DNA of 64,000 nucleotides from Duganella sacchari (GTDB taxonomy: Bacteria > Pseudomonadota > Gammaproteobacteria > Burkholderiales > Burkholderiaceae_D). The notes beneath the pieces were generated by a model that was not told where the DNA came from, made no database searches, and was given only the letters and a program-made list of their open reading frames with translations. The position numbers were made by a program, and so were the translations under genes. Position 1 is the first letter of the stretch, and each line of letters opens with the position of its first letter. The stretch lies in assembly GCF_900143065.1 (NCBI RefSeq), contig NZ_FRCX01000009.1:1-64000 (forward strand). Reading direction: 5' to 3'. Of the stretch, positions 1 through 7,417 are shown piece after piece.

Positions 1-606
1 GGCAAGGAGTTTGTAGGCGACTCGCCATCGGCGCTGATCCTGGGTGACAACATCTATTACGGCAACGACCTCGACGCGCTGCTGCGCCACGCCACCGAAC
101 AGGCCGATGGCGCCACCGTGTTTGCCTACCATGTGCAAGACCCCGAGCGCTATGGCGTGGTGGAATTCAACGAGCAGCGCACCGCCGTGTCGATCGAGGA
201 AAAGCCGCAGCAGCCTAAATCGAACTACGCGGTGACCGGTTTGTACTTCTACGACAACCAGGTGTGCGACATCGCCGCCAGCATCAAGCCATCCGCGCGC
301 GGCGAGCTGGAAATCACCGACGTCAACAAGGTCTATCTTGAAAAGGGTCAGCTGAACGTGGAAGTCATGGGCCGCGGCATGGCCTGGCTCGATACCGGCA
401 CCCACGAATCGCTGCTGGAGGCGGGCCAGTTCATCGCCACCATCGAGAAGCGCCAGGGCCTGAAAGTGGCTTGTCCGGAAGAGATCGCCTACCGCAAGGG
501 CTATATCAACGCCGAACAGCTGCGCAAGCTGGCCGAGCCGCTCAAGAAAAACCAGTATGGCCAGTATCTGTTGCAAATCCTCGAAGACAAGGTGGTTCCG
601 CGATGA
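1..606 (+). CDS. rfbA: glucose-1-phosphate thymidylyltransferase, C-terminal part (5' end outside window)
   Basis: The frame is open from base 1, so the start lies upstream of the window; 201 residues are visible. This enzyme joins dTTP and glucose-1-phosphate to dTDP-glucose, the first step towards dTDP-L-rhamnose. Visible family motifs are LILGDNIYYG near the left edge, the EKP stretch (SIEEKPQQPKSNYAVTGLYF), GELEITDVNKVYL, and GMAWLDTGTHESLLEAGQF. The stop overlaps the start of rfbC by four bases (ATGA), so the two are translationally coupled. Family recognition is firm; only the N-terminal nucleotide-binding loop is missing because of the window edge. Confidence 0.95.
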   Translation, partial: GKEFVGDSPSALILGDNIYYGNDLDALLRHATEQADGATVFAYHVQDPERYGVVEFNEQRTAVSIEEKPQQPKSNYAVTGLYFYDNQVCDIAASIKPSARGELEITDVNKVYLEKGQLNVEVMGRGMAWLDTGTHESLLEAGQFIATIEKRQGLKVACPEEIAYRKGYINAEQLRKLAEPLKKNQYGQYLLQILEDKVVPR

Positions 607-1151
607 ATGTGATTAAAACGCCACTGGAAGGCTTGCTGGTGCTGGAACCACGCGTGTTCGGCGACGACCGCGGTTTTTTCTTTGAAAGCTATAACGCGCG
701 CCGCTTTGCCGAGCTGACCGGCGTGGCAGCGGACTTCGTTCAAGACAACCATTCGCGCTCGACCAAGGGCGTGCTGCGCGGTCTGCACTATCAAATCCAG
801 CAGGCGCAGGGCAAGCTGGTGCGCGCAACTGCAGGCGCGGTGTTTGACGTGGCGGTCGACATCCGCAAGAGCTCGCCGACGTTCGGCCAATGGTTTGGCG
901 CCGAGCTGTCGGCCGAGAACAAGCGCCAGATGTGGATACCGGCCGGCTTTGCGCATGGCTTTGTGGTGATCTCCGATTCCGCCGAGTTCCTGTACAAAAC
1001 CACCGACTACTGGGCGCCTGAACACGAACGCGCGATCCTGTGGAACGACCCGGCCATCGGCATCGACTGGCCAGCGCTGGATGCCGCGCCGCTGCTGTCG
1101 GGCAAAGACCAGGCGGCGGCGCTGCTGGCCGACGCGGAGGTGTTCGCGTAA
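603..1151 (+). CDS. rfbC: dTDP-4-dehydrorhamnose 3,5-epimerase
   Basis: A 182-residue cupin-fold epimerase acting on dTDP-4-keto-6-deoxyglucose in dTDP-rhamnose synthesis. Visible family signatures are VFGDDRGFFFESYN (about residues 20-33), QDNHSRSTKGVLRGLHYQ (containing the catalytic His), GAVFDVAVDIRKSSPTFG, and WIPAGFAHGFVVIS. Length matches the family. The ATG at 603 overlaps the rfbA stop by four bases. The product probably supplies rhamnose to the envelope polysaccharides made elsewhere in the window (inference); rfbB and rfbD are not in view. Confidence 0.95.
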   Translation: MNVIKTPLEGLLVLEPRVFGDDRGFFFESYNARRFAELTGVAADFVQDNHSRSTKGVLRGLHYQIQQAQGKLVRATAGAVFDVAVDIRKSSPTFGQWFGAELSAENKRQMWIPAGFAHGFVVISDSAEFLYKTTDYWAPEHERAILWNDPAIGIDWPALDAAPLLSGKDQAAALLADAEVFA

Positions 1152-1201
1152 GCCGGCCAGCGGGCTTGTTGACCTTGTGACAATTGAAGAGAATGTACAA
1201 C

Positions 1202-1235
1202 GTAGGAAAATGCATAATCTTATGCAGAAACCTAC
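1202..1235. repeat. Nested symmetric inverted repeat upstream of the glutaredoxin gene
   Basis: The outer arms GTAGG (1202-1206) and CCTAC (1231-1235) flank the inner arms TGCATAA (1211-1217) and TTATGCA (1220-1226). Both gaps between outer and inner arms are exactly four bases and the centre is TC. The element ends about 55 bases before the ATG at 1290. It could be a dimeric repressor operator or a leader hairpin. No consensus was recognised. Confidence 0.5.
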
Positions 1236-1289
1236 TATGCCGACGCGGCACTGGACGGCAGCTTTTCGTGTTGATCTCACAAGGACCTT

Positions 1290-1697
1290 ATGAACAGCAA
1301 GCATGGCAAGCGCATCAAAACCATCCTCACCTATGGCGCCATCCTGGCGCTAGGCCTGGCGATTGGCCGACTGGGCATGCAGGCGCCGCAGTGGTTCAAA
1401 TCTGACTATGTCGAGGGCAACTACCAGGCCTACTATCCCGACGCCACCACCAAGGTGGTGCTTTATGGCACCAAGACGTGCCCGTTCTGCCAGAAAGCCC
1501 GCGAATACCTGGCGCAGCACAACATCGCCTACGCCGACATTGACGTCAACCAGCCCGGCCAAGGTCAGGCAGACTACCGTGGTTTAGGCGAGAAGGCGGT
1601 GCCCGTGCTGCTGATCGGCAACCGCCGTATCACCGGTTTCAAACAGCCCGTCATTGAAGCGGCGCTGGCTCAGCTCAAGCCACAGCGGGCCGAATAA
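1290..1697 (+). CDS. membrane-anchored glutaredoxin-family thiol oxidoreductase
   Basis: A 135-residue protein. Residues 10-28 form an N-terminal hydrophobic segment after a Lys/Arg-rich start, so it is an anchor or uncleaved signal placing the domain in the periplasm. The rest is a glutaredoxin/NrdH-like fold: VVLYGTKTCPFCQKAREYL carries the redox motif CPFC (about residues 67-70), and KAVPVLLIGNRRITGF holds the cis-proline and GSH-binding loop region. It likely catalyses dithiol/disulfide exchange; the substrate is unknown. The next gene encodes a small secreted six-cysteine protein, a plausible client. The ATG at 1290 follows AAGGACC, a reasonable ribosome site. Confidence 0.8.
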   Translation: MNSKHGKRIKTILTYGAILALGLAIGRLGMQAPQWFKSDYVEGNYQAYYPDATTKVVLYGTKTCPFCQKAREYLAQHNIAYADIDVNQPGQGQADYRGLGEKAVPVLLIGNRRITGFKQPVIEAALAQLKPQRAE

Positions 1698-1778
1698 ATC
1701 CCCGTCTTTCCCGGAAGCCGTGTAAATGGACGGCGCGGTTTCGCCTGTCGTCAACGTCCAGCCTATGGAGGAGTCACC

Positions 1779-1970
1779 ATGTTGAACATCAATAAAAAAC
1801 TGGCAGCCTTGTTGTTTGCAGTGGGCGTCGGCGCCGCATCGGTCGCCGCGCAGGCACAGGCATCGACCTGCACCCGTGGCTGCATCAATGCCTACCACGC
1901 CTGCGTTGCCGCCGGCGTATCGGAAGACTGCAGCGTCGAGCTGGACGAGTGCATGCTGAACTGCGGCTAA
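1779..1970 (+). CDS. small secreted six-cysteine protein
   Basis: 63 residues with a clear ribosome site (GGAGG) before the ATG. Residues 1-28 form a signal peptide with a likely cut after AQA. The mature part is about 35 residues and carries six cysteines (31, 35, 42, 51, 58, 62). Their spacing is C-x3-C-x6-C-x8-C-x6-C-x3-C, which reads the same in both directions and suggests two antiparallel helices cross-linked by disulfides. No family was recognised. Its neighbour is a membrane glutaredoxin-like protein, which suggests a redox link. Function is unknown. Confidence 0.75.
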   Translation: MLNINKKLAALLFAVGVGAASVAAQAQASTCTRGCINAYHACVAAGVSEDCSVELDECMLNCG

Positions 1971-1980
1971 GCGCAGCAGA

Positions 1981-2003
1981 ATCGGGCCGGCATGCGGCCC
2001 GAT
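1981..2003. terminator. GC-rich hairpin between convergent genes
   Basis: ATCGGGCCG (1981-1989) and CGGCCCGAT (1995-2003) are perfect inverted arms with a 5-base loop. The hairpin lies between the end of the six-cysteine gene and the end of icd on the other strand. It is probably a shared terminator, but there is no long T-run on either side, so strength is uncertain. Confidence 0.55.
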
Positions 2004-2009
2004 CCGGTA

Positions 2010-3263
2010 TTACATCTGTTCGATCATGACGTCGCCAAAGCCCGAGCACGAAACCTGGGTGGCGCTTTCCATGAGGCGTGCGAAGTCGTAGGTGACGCGC
2101 TTCGAATTGATCGCCTTTTCCATCGATTTGATGATGAGGTCGGCCGCCTCGGTCCAGCCCATGTGGCGCAACATCATTTCCGCCGACAGGATCAGCGAAC
2201 CCGGATTCACATAGTCCTTGCCGGCGTACTTCGGCGCGGTGCCGTGGGTCGCTTCAAACATCGCCACCGAATCCGACAGGTTGGCGCCTGGCGCAATGCC
2301 AATCCCGCCCACCTGGGCGGCCAGCGCGTCCGACACATAGTCGCCGTTCAGGTTCAGCGTTGCGATCACGCTGTACTCGGCCGGGCGCAGCAGGATCTGC
2401 TGCAGGAAGGCGTCGGCAATCGAATCCTTGATGGTGATGTCGCGGCCGGTCTTGGGATTCTTGAACTTGCACCATGGACCGCCGTCGATGAGCTCGGCGC
2501 CGAATTCTTTTTGCGCCAGCGCGTAGGCCCAGTCGCGGAAGCCGCCTTCGGTGTACTTCATGATATTGCCCTTGTGGACAATGGTGACCGATGGCTTGTC
2601 GTTGTCGATGGCGTACTGGATCGCCTTGCGCATCAGGCGCTCGGTGCCTTCAATCGATACCGGCTTGATGCCCAGGCCGGACGTCTCCGGGAAGCGGATC
2701 TTGTTCACGCCCATTTCCTTGACCAGGAAGTCGATCAGCTTTTTGGCGCCTTCGGTGCCTTGCGCATATTCGATGCCGGCATAGATGTCTTCCGAGTTTT
2801 CACGGAAGATCACCATATTGGTTTTTTCCGGCTCCTTGAGCGGCGACGGCACGCCGGTGAAGTAGCGCACGGGACGCAGGCAGACGTACAGGTCCAGCTG
2901 CTGGCGCAACGCCACGTTCAGCGAACGGATGCCGCCGCCCACCGGCGTGGTCAGCGGGCCCTTGATCGAGACCACGTAATCCTTGACCGCGCCCAGGGTT
3001 TCTTCCGGCAGCCACACGTCAGGGCCATACACCTTGGTCGATTTTTCGCCGGCGTAAATCTCCATCCAGCGGATTTTGCGCTTGTCGCCATAGCATTTTG
3101 CCACGGCCGCGTCGACCACCTTGAGCATCACCGGCGTGACGTCGAGACCGGTGCCATCACCCTCGATGTAGGGAATGATCGGGTTATCTGGTACATTCAG
3201 GGAAAAATCAGCGTTGACGGTGATTTTCTGGCCGTCCGCAGGTACTTTGATATGTTGATACAT
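2010..3263 (-). CDS. icd: NADP-dependent isocitrate dehydrogenase
   Basis: A 417-residue protein of the Escherichia coli-like dimeric family. It oxidatively decarboxylates isocitrate to 2-oxoglutarate with NADP in the TCA cycle (cytosol). Visible signatures are IPYIEGDGTG near the N-terminus, GGGIRSLNVALRQ with the active-site/phosphorylation serine at about 114, FRENSEDIYAGIEY, VTIVHKGNIMKYTEG, and the C-terminal FEATHGTAPKYAG substrate/cofactor loop. Length fits the family. GGAG precedes the ATG. It is transcribed leftwards, divergent from the pseudouridine synthase gene. Confidence 0.97.
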   Translation of the reverse strand: MYQHIKVPADGQKITVNADFSLNVPDNPIIPYIEGDGTGLDVTPVMLKVVDAAVAKCYGDKRKIRWMEIYAGEKSTKVYGPDVWLPEETLGAVKDYVVSIKGPLTTPVGGGIRSLNVALRQQLDLYVCLRPVRYFTGVPSPLKEPEKTNMVIFRENSEDIYAGIEYAQGTEGAKKLIDFLVKEMGVNKIRFPETSGLGIKPVSIEGTERLMRKAIQYAIDNDKPSVTIVHKGNIMKYTEGGFRDWAYALAQKEFGAELIDGGPWCKFKNPKTGRDITIKDSIADAFLQQILLRPAEYSVIATLNLNGDYVSDALAAQVGGIGIAPGANLSDSVAMFEATHGTAPKYAGKDYVNPGSLILSAEMMLRHMGWTEAADLIIKSMEKAINSKRVTYDFARLMESATQVSCSGFGDVMIEQM

Positions 3264-3387
3264 CGTGATTCTCCGAAGGGGAATGGTCCAAGTCTTCTAT
3301 AAGATATAAGACGGTTGTTTCACATTATGCACGAGTATGTAGCGAGGCGCCAAAGTTTTCAAGCCCATCCCCATTTCAGTTTTCAAG

Positions 3388-3942
3388 ATGCCCCTGATTC
3401 TATTCAATAAGCCGTTCCAGGTCCTGTGCCAGTTCTCGCCGCAGGATGACAAGGCCACGCTGGCCGATCACCTGTCGATTCCCGATATCTACCCGGCCGG
3501 CCGCCTGGACTATGACAGCGAAGGCCTGATGCTGCTGACCGACGACGGCAAGCTCCAGCACGCCATCGCCCATCCCGACCACAAGGCCGGCAAGACCTAT
3601 CTGGTGCAGGTGGACGGCATCCCCGACGACGCCGCCATGGCCAGGCTGCAGGCGCCCATCGACCTGGGCGATTTCGTGACCCAGCCGTGCCAAGCCATGC
3701 ACATTGCCGAGCCCGAATGGCTGTGGCCACGCAACCCGCCGATCCGCCAGCGCGCCGGCCAGCCGACCAGCTGGCTCGCCATCACGCTGCAGGAAGGAAA
3801 AAACCGCCAGGTGCGGCGCATGACGGCCGCAGTGGGCTTGCCGACGCTGCGGCTGGTGCGCAGCGCCATCGGCAATATTGCGCTGGCCACGCATCCGCTG
3901 ATGCCGGGCGAGTGGATGGAAGTGTCGCCAAAAGAGCTGTAG
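3388..3942 (+). CDS. rluE: 23S rRNA pseudouridine synthase of the RsuA/RluE type
   Basis: 184 residues. The family motif GRLDYDSEGLMLLTDDG (about residues 38-54) contains the catalytic Asp41, and GKNRQVRRMTAAVGLPTLRLVR near residues 145-165 is the second conserved block. The protein starts directly in the catalytic domain (MPLILFNKP) without the N-terminal S4 domain of RluB/RsuA. That architecture and length fit RluE, which modifies U2457 of 23S rRNA. The exact target is inferred from family resemblance. It stands alone, divergent from icd. Confidence 0.85.
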   Translation: MPLILFNKPFQVLCQFSPQDDKATLADHLSIPDIYPAGRLDYDSEGLMLLTDDGKLQHAIAHPDHKAGKTYLVQVDGIPDDAAMARLQAPIDLGDFVTQPCQAMHIAEPEWLWPRNPPIRQRAGQPTSWLAITLQEGKNRQVRRMTAAVGLPTLRLVRSAIGNIALATHPLMPGEWMEVSPKEL

Positions 3943-4008
3943 ATCTGGCAGTTTGGCAACACCTGGCCTATGCTGATGCGGTAGGCGCCGCCGCGCCTGG
4001 AGGATGCC

Positions 4009-5286
4009 ATGCCTGCCGAATCGAGCGTCAGCTACACCGAAAGCCCCTACTACCTGCAAGCCGTGGCCGCACTGGCGCAACGCCAGACCGTCACCGCGCA
4101 CGAGGACATCTATTGCGACAGCGGCATGAAGCTGGTGGCCAAGGGCACCGCGCTGGACGAAGCGCAGTTTCAGCGGCTGGCACGCCACAAGCTCAACGAA
4201 CCGCTGGACAATATGCTGACCAGCGAGCGCGCGCTGGATGCCGCCAGCCTATCGATCGAAGCGGACAAGGTGCTCGAGCACGATCCCATCTACACCCGCA
4301 TGGGCAACCGCAGCGGCGACGCGCTGGCTGTCAAGCACGGCCTGGCCGCGCTCAAATTGCCGCCGCCGCTGCTGATGCGCCTGACGGTGATGCGCGACCA
4401 GCGCCCTGCCATGTTCCAGCATTCGCTGCGCACCGCCATGATTGCCGACGCGCTGGCACAGCGGCTCAAGCTGGCGCCGGCAGAGCGCGCACTGCTGTTG
4501 CTGGCCGCGCTATGCCACGACCTGGGCGAACTGCACACCGACCCGCAACTGCTGGCAAGCGGCCACGCCATCACACCCGACGAGCGCCGCTACGTGCATG
4601 TGCATCCGCTGACCAGCCATGTGGTGCTCAACGCCATCGCTGGCTTCCCGGCGCCGGCCCGGCTGGCCGTGCTGCAGCACCACGAACGGCTCGTTGGCAG
4701 CGGCTATCCGCACGGGCTGCGCGCCGATAAGATCAGCCCGCTGGCCAAGCTGCTGGCGGTGGCAGACGTCGCGGAAACCGTGATCCGCCGCTTCGACCTG
4801 CCGCGCCTGGACATGCTAGCCCGCCTGCACCAGAACCGCTTCGACCGCGCTGCCGCCGACGCCCTGCGCGACCTGATCCACGCCACGCCGGAAGATGCCC
4901 ACCACCTGCCCCAGGAGCAGCTGGACGCCGCCACCAAGCTGGCGCGGCTGGCCGATGTGCTGCGCGCCTGGTTCGCGCTGCGCAGCGTGTTTGCGCATCT
5001 GGTGGCGCCAGCCGAGCCGGAACGCTCGCCGCTGGCCTTCCTGTTCGAGCGCATGGGCACCATCCGCCAGCTGGTGCTGCAGGCCGGCTTTGATCCCGAC
5101 CGCAGCGAAAGCATGTTGTACATCGCCCAGGACGACCCCGCCGTGCTGGTGGAACTGCGCACCATGCTGGACGAGATCGAATGGCTGCAGCTGGACCTTG
5201 CCAACGAGATCAACCGCCGCTCGGCGGAGCTGCTGGGCCTGTCACCCCAGCCGCTGCACGATTTGCTGCGGCATTTGCGGCCATAA
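4009..5286 (+). CDS. HD-GYP-like phosphohydrolase domain protein with altered signature residues
   Basis: 425 residues with a strong TGGAGG ribosome site before the ATG. The N-terminal 110 residues are an unrecognised region. From about residue 120 an HD-type domain follows: QHSLRTA (about 138), the doublet H170-D171 in LCHDLGEL, then HVHPLTSHVVL and HHERLVGSGYP (about 224-234). This layout matches HD-GYP cyclic-di-GMP phosphodiesterases. However the usual HDIGK reads HDLGE, and the Asp in HHExxDGxGYP is Val229. The residual metal ligands (H, HD, H, HH) remain. It may act on c-di-GMP, on another nucleotide, or only bind. It is followed by a terminator shared with rpsT. Confidence 0.75.
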   Translation: MPAESSVSYTESPYYLQAVAALAQRQTVTAHEDIYCDSGMKLVAKGTALDEAQFQRLARHKLNEPLDNMLTSERALDAASLSIEADKVLEHDPIYTRMGNRSGDALAVKHGLAALKLPPPLLMRLTVMRDQRPAMFQHSLRTAMIADALAQRLKLAPAERALLLLAALCHDLGELHTDPQLLASGHAITPDERRYVHVHPLTSHVVLNAIAGFPAPARLAVLQHHERLVGSGYPHGLRADKISPLAKLLAVADVAETVIRRFDLPRLDMLARLHQNRFDRAAADALRDLIHATPEDAHHLPQEQLDAATKLARLADVLRAWFALRSVFAHLVAPAEPERSPLAFLFERMGTIRQLVLQAGFDPDRSESMLYIAQDDPAVLVELRTMLDEIEWLQLDLANEINRRSAELLGLSPQPLHDLLRHLRP

Positions 5287-5303
5287 ACCGGCCGTACCAA
5301 CGA

Positions 5304-5337
5304 AAAAAGCCGCACTGGCATGCCAGCGCGGCTTTTT
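5304..5337. terminator. Bidirectional rho-independent terminator between the HD-GYP-like gene and rpsT
   Basis: AAAAAGCCGC (5304-5313) pairs with GCGGCTTTTT (5328-5337). After one mismatch the stem continues with CTGGCA/TGCCAG. A and T runs on the two flanks let it work in both directions, which suits two convergent genes. Confidence 0.85.
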
Positions 5338-5357
5338 GCTTTACTCCCCGAAAGGAA

Positions 5358-5624
5358 TTAAGCGGACAGTGCTTTCAGGGCAGCTGCCAGACGGCTCTTA
5401 TGACGAGCTGCCTTGTTTTTGTGGATGATCTTCTTGTCAGCGATGCTGTCGATGGTCGACACCGAGGACTGGAAGATGGTCGTCGCAGCAGCTTTGTCAC
5501 CAGCTTGGATCGCCTTACGCACAGCCTTGATAGCGGTGCGCAGGGTCGAACGCTGAGCCGAGTTGTGAGCGTTTTGCTTAACTGCTTGACGAGCGCGTTT
5601 ACGCGCTTGTGCGGTATTTGCCAT
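5358..5624 (-). CDS. rpsT: 30S ribosomal protein S20
   Basis: 88 residues starting MANTAQARKRARQAVKQN, a typical S20 N-terminus, and ending SRLAAALKALSA. It is very basic and helical, and binds 16S rRNA in the small subunit. An in-frame upstream extension of 12 residues exists, but the ATG at 5624 gives the conserved N-terminus. A 140-base untranslated leader with inverted repeats precedes it. It is divergent from murJ, an arrangement common in Burkholderiales. Confidence 0.97.
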   Translation of the reverse strand: MANTAQARKRARQAVKQNAHNSAQRSTLRTAIKAVRKAIQAGDKAAATTIFQSSVSTIDSIADKKIIHKNKAARHKSRLAAALKALSA

Positions 5625-5660
5625 GAAATTTCCTAAATCAGGTAAATGATGCGTTTGCAA

Positions 5661-5746
5661 ACATTATTGTTTGCCAACACAGGTACGTTCAGGTTGCGAA
5701 AGAGCGAACCGTGTGAGTCAAACTACTGCTTGCCAAACAATAATGT
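5661..5746. repeat. Paired inverted repeats in the rpsT leader
   Basis: ACATTATTGTTTG (5661-5673) recurs as its exact reverse complement CAAACAATAATGT (5734-5746), 60 bases apart. The first copy lies inside a tighter palindrome, GCAAACA-TTAT-TGTTTGC (5657-5674). In the rpsT transcript this could form either a local hairpin or a long-range 13-bp stem. That suggests leader control of S20 synthesis, or a pair of protein-binding sites. Confidence 0.6.
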
Positions 5747-5775
5747 CTGCGCAACAGAATTTTGTACAGCCTATG

Positions 5776-5804
5776 ATTATAGCGATATTTTTCAGCAGGA
5801 GCAA
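5776..5804 (-). promoter_or_regulatory. Predicted sigma-70 promoter for rpsT
   Basis: On the minus strand, TTGCTC (5804-5799) and a perfect TATAAT (5781-5776) are separated by 17 bases. The predicted transcript would carry a leader of about 145 bases before the rpsT ATG at 5624. A second TATAAT on the plus strand (5806-5811) sits only 8 bases before the murJ ATG. Confidence 0.6.
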
Positions 5805-5819
5805 CTATAATCACGTCCC

Positions 5820-7358
5820 ATGAACTTGCTTAAGACACTCTCCGCCATCTCCAGCATGACGATGCTGTCCCGGATAACCGGCCTCCTGCGTGAAACCCTG
5901 ATCGCCCGCGCCTTTGGCGCCGGCGGCATGACTGACGCCTACATCGTCGCCTTCCGCATTCCCAACCTGCTACGCCGGCTGTTTGCCGAAGGCGCGTTCT
6001 CGCAAGCCTTTGTGCCGATCCTGGCCGAGTATAAGAACAAGCAAGGCCATGAGGCCAGCAAAAAGCTCACTGACCATGTCGCCAATACGCTGGTATGGGC
6101 CACGCTGCTCGTCACCATTATCGGTATTATAGCGTCACCCCTGTTCATCTACCTGATTGCCACCGGACTGGAAGAGTTTGACGCGGCCGTCTGGATGACG
6201 CGCGTGATGTTCCCTTACATTACCTTCATGGCCTTCGTGGCCATGGCCGGTGGCGTACTCAACACCTGGCGCGAGTTCAAGATTCCCGCCTTCACGCCGG
6301 TGCTGCTGAATATTTCCTCGATCCTGGCTTCGCTGTTCCTGCAACAGCATCTGGAACGGCCGATTTATGCCATGGCGATTGCCGTGTTCGTTGGCGGCGT
6401 GCTCCAGGTAGCGATCCAGATTCCCGCACTGATCAAGATAGGCATGCTGCCCAGGCTGTCGTGGAACCCGGCTGCGGGTCTTGGCGACCCTGGCGTACGG
6501 CGCGTGCTGAAAAAAATGGGACCGGCCATCTTTGCGGTTTCTGCCGCGCAGATCAGCTTGATGATCAATACCAGCATCGCTTCTCGCCTGCAAGAAGGCA
6601 GCATCTCCTGGCTGTCGTATGCGGACCGCCTGATGGAATTCCCGACCGCCCTGCTGGGGGTGGCACTGGGCACCATCTTGCTGCCCAGCCTGTCCAAGGC
6701 ACAGGCGGATGGCGACCAGACCGAATATTCCGATTTGCTGGACTGGGGCCTGCGCCTGACCTTCCTGCTGGCCTTGCCAGCTGCGGTCGGCATGGCGGTC
6801 CTGGCCGAGCCCATGATTACCACCTTATTCCACTATGGCGCCTTTAGCGATGAAGCTGCGACCCAATCGGCCAAGCCGCTGATCGCTTATTGCGCCGGCC
6901 TGCTGGGGATTATTCTCGTCAAGACACTGGCGCCAGCCTTTTATGCGCAGCAGAACATCCGCACGCCAGTCCGTATTGCCGTTGGCGTGCTGATTGCTAC
7001 GCAGCTCATGAATGCGCTGTTTGTGCCATATATCGCGGTGTCTGGCCTGGCGCTGTCGATTGGTTTGGGGGCATGCCTGAACGCCGCCCTGCTGTACACC
7101 GGCTTGCGCAAACGCGATATCTATCGTCCCCTGCCCGGCTGGCCGATGTTCTGCGCCAAGCTGGTGATCGCCTGCGGCCTCATGGCCATCATTGCATGGT
7201 TCGGCGCCCAGCAAATCGACTGGATCGCCCTGCAGCGTCATGCGTTCCTGCGCGCCGGCGCGCTGCTGCTGTTGATCGGCGTATGTGCGGTAGTATATTT
7301 TGCCGCGCTGCTGGCAATGGGCTTCCGCCTGCGCGACTTCAGGCGCATCGCGCGCTGA
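5820..7358 (+). CDS. murJ: lipid II flippase MurJ
   Basis: A 512-residue polytopic membrane protein of the MOP/MVF family that flips lipid II across the inner membrane for peptidoglycan synthesis. The N-terminus MNLLKTLSAISSMTMLSRITGLLRETLIARAFG and the motif AFRIPNLLRRLFAEGAFSQAFVPIL are diagnostic. About 14 hydrophobic segments fit the family, as does the length. The nearest purine-rich ribosome site (AGGAG, 5797-5801) is 18 bases from the ATG, too far for normal use. A TATAAT at 5806-5811 would give a nearly leaderless message. A strong terminator follows the gene. Confidence 0.96.
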   Translation: MNLLKTLSAISSMTMLSRITGLLRETLIARAFGAGGMTDAYIVAFRIPNLLRRLFAEGAFSQAFVPILAEYKNKQGHEASKKLTDHVANTLVWATLLVTIIGIIASPLFIYLIATGLEEFDAAVWMTRVMFPYITFMAFVAMAGGVLNTWREFKIPAFTPVLLNISSILASLFLQQHLERPIYAMAIAVFVGGVLQVAIQIPALIKIGMLPRLSWNPAAGLGDPGVRRVLKKMGPAIFAVSAAQISLMINTSIASRLQEGSISWLSYADRLMEFPTALLGVALGTILLPSLSKAQADGDQTEYSDLLDWGLRLTFLLALPAAVGMAVLAEPMITTLFHYGAFSDEAATQSAKPLIAYCAGLLGIILVKTLAPAFYAQQNIRTPVRIAVGVLIATQLMNALFVPYIAVSGLALSIGLGACLNAALLYTGLRKRDIYRPLPGWPMFCAKLVIACGLMAIIAWFGAQQIDWIALQRHAFLRAGALLLLIGVCAVVYFAALLAMGFRLRDFRRIAR

Positions 7359-7373
7359 CAGCCAACCGTTGGA

Positions 7374-7402
7374 CGAAAAAAAACCCGCCGAGGCGGGTTT
7401 TT
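7374..7402. terminator. Bidirectional terminator between murJ and a PEP-CTERM gene
   Basis: AAACCCGCC (7381-7389) and GGCGGGTTT (7392-7400) form a perfect GC-rich hairpin flanked by an A-run on the left and a T-run on the right. It serves murJ and the convergent PEP-CTERM gene. Confidence 0.9.
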
Positions 7403-7417
7403 CATTGCAAGCAGAAA

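Noticed and set aside
1175..1182. Third TTGTGACA copy near rfbC
   Set aside because: A single 8-base match is expected about twice by chance in a window of this size; not linked to the paired repeat at 27422.
1992..3302. 436-residue plus-strand open frame opposite icd
   Set aside because: icd is unambiguous; the other frame has shadow composition.
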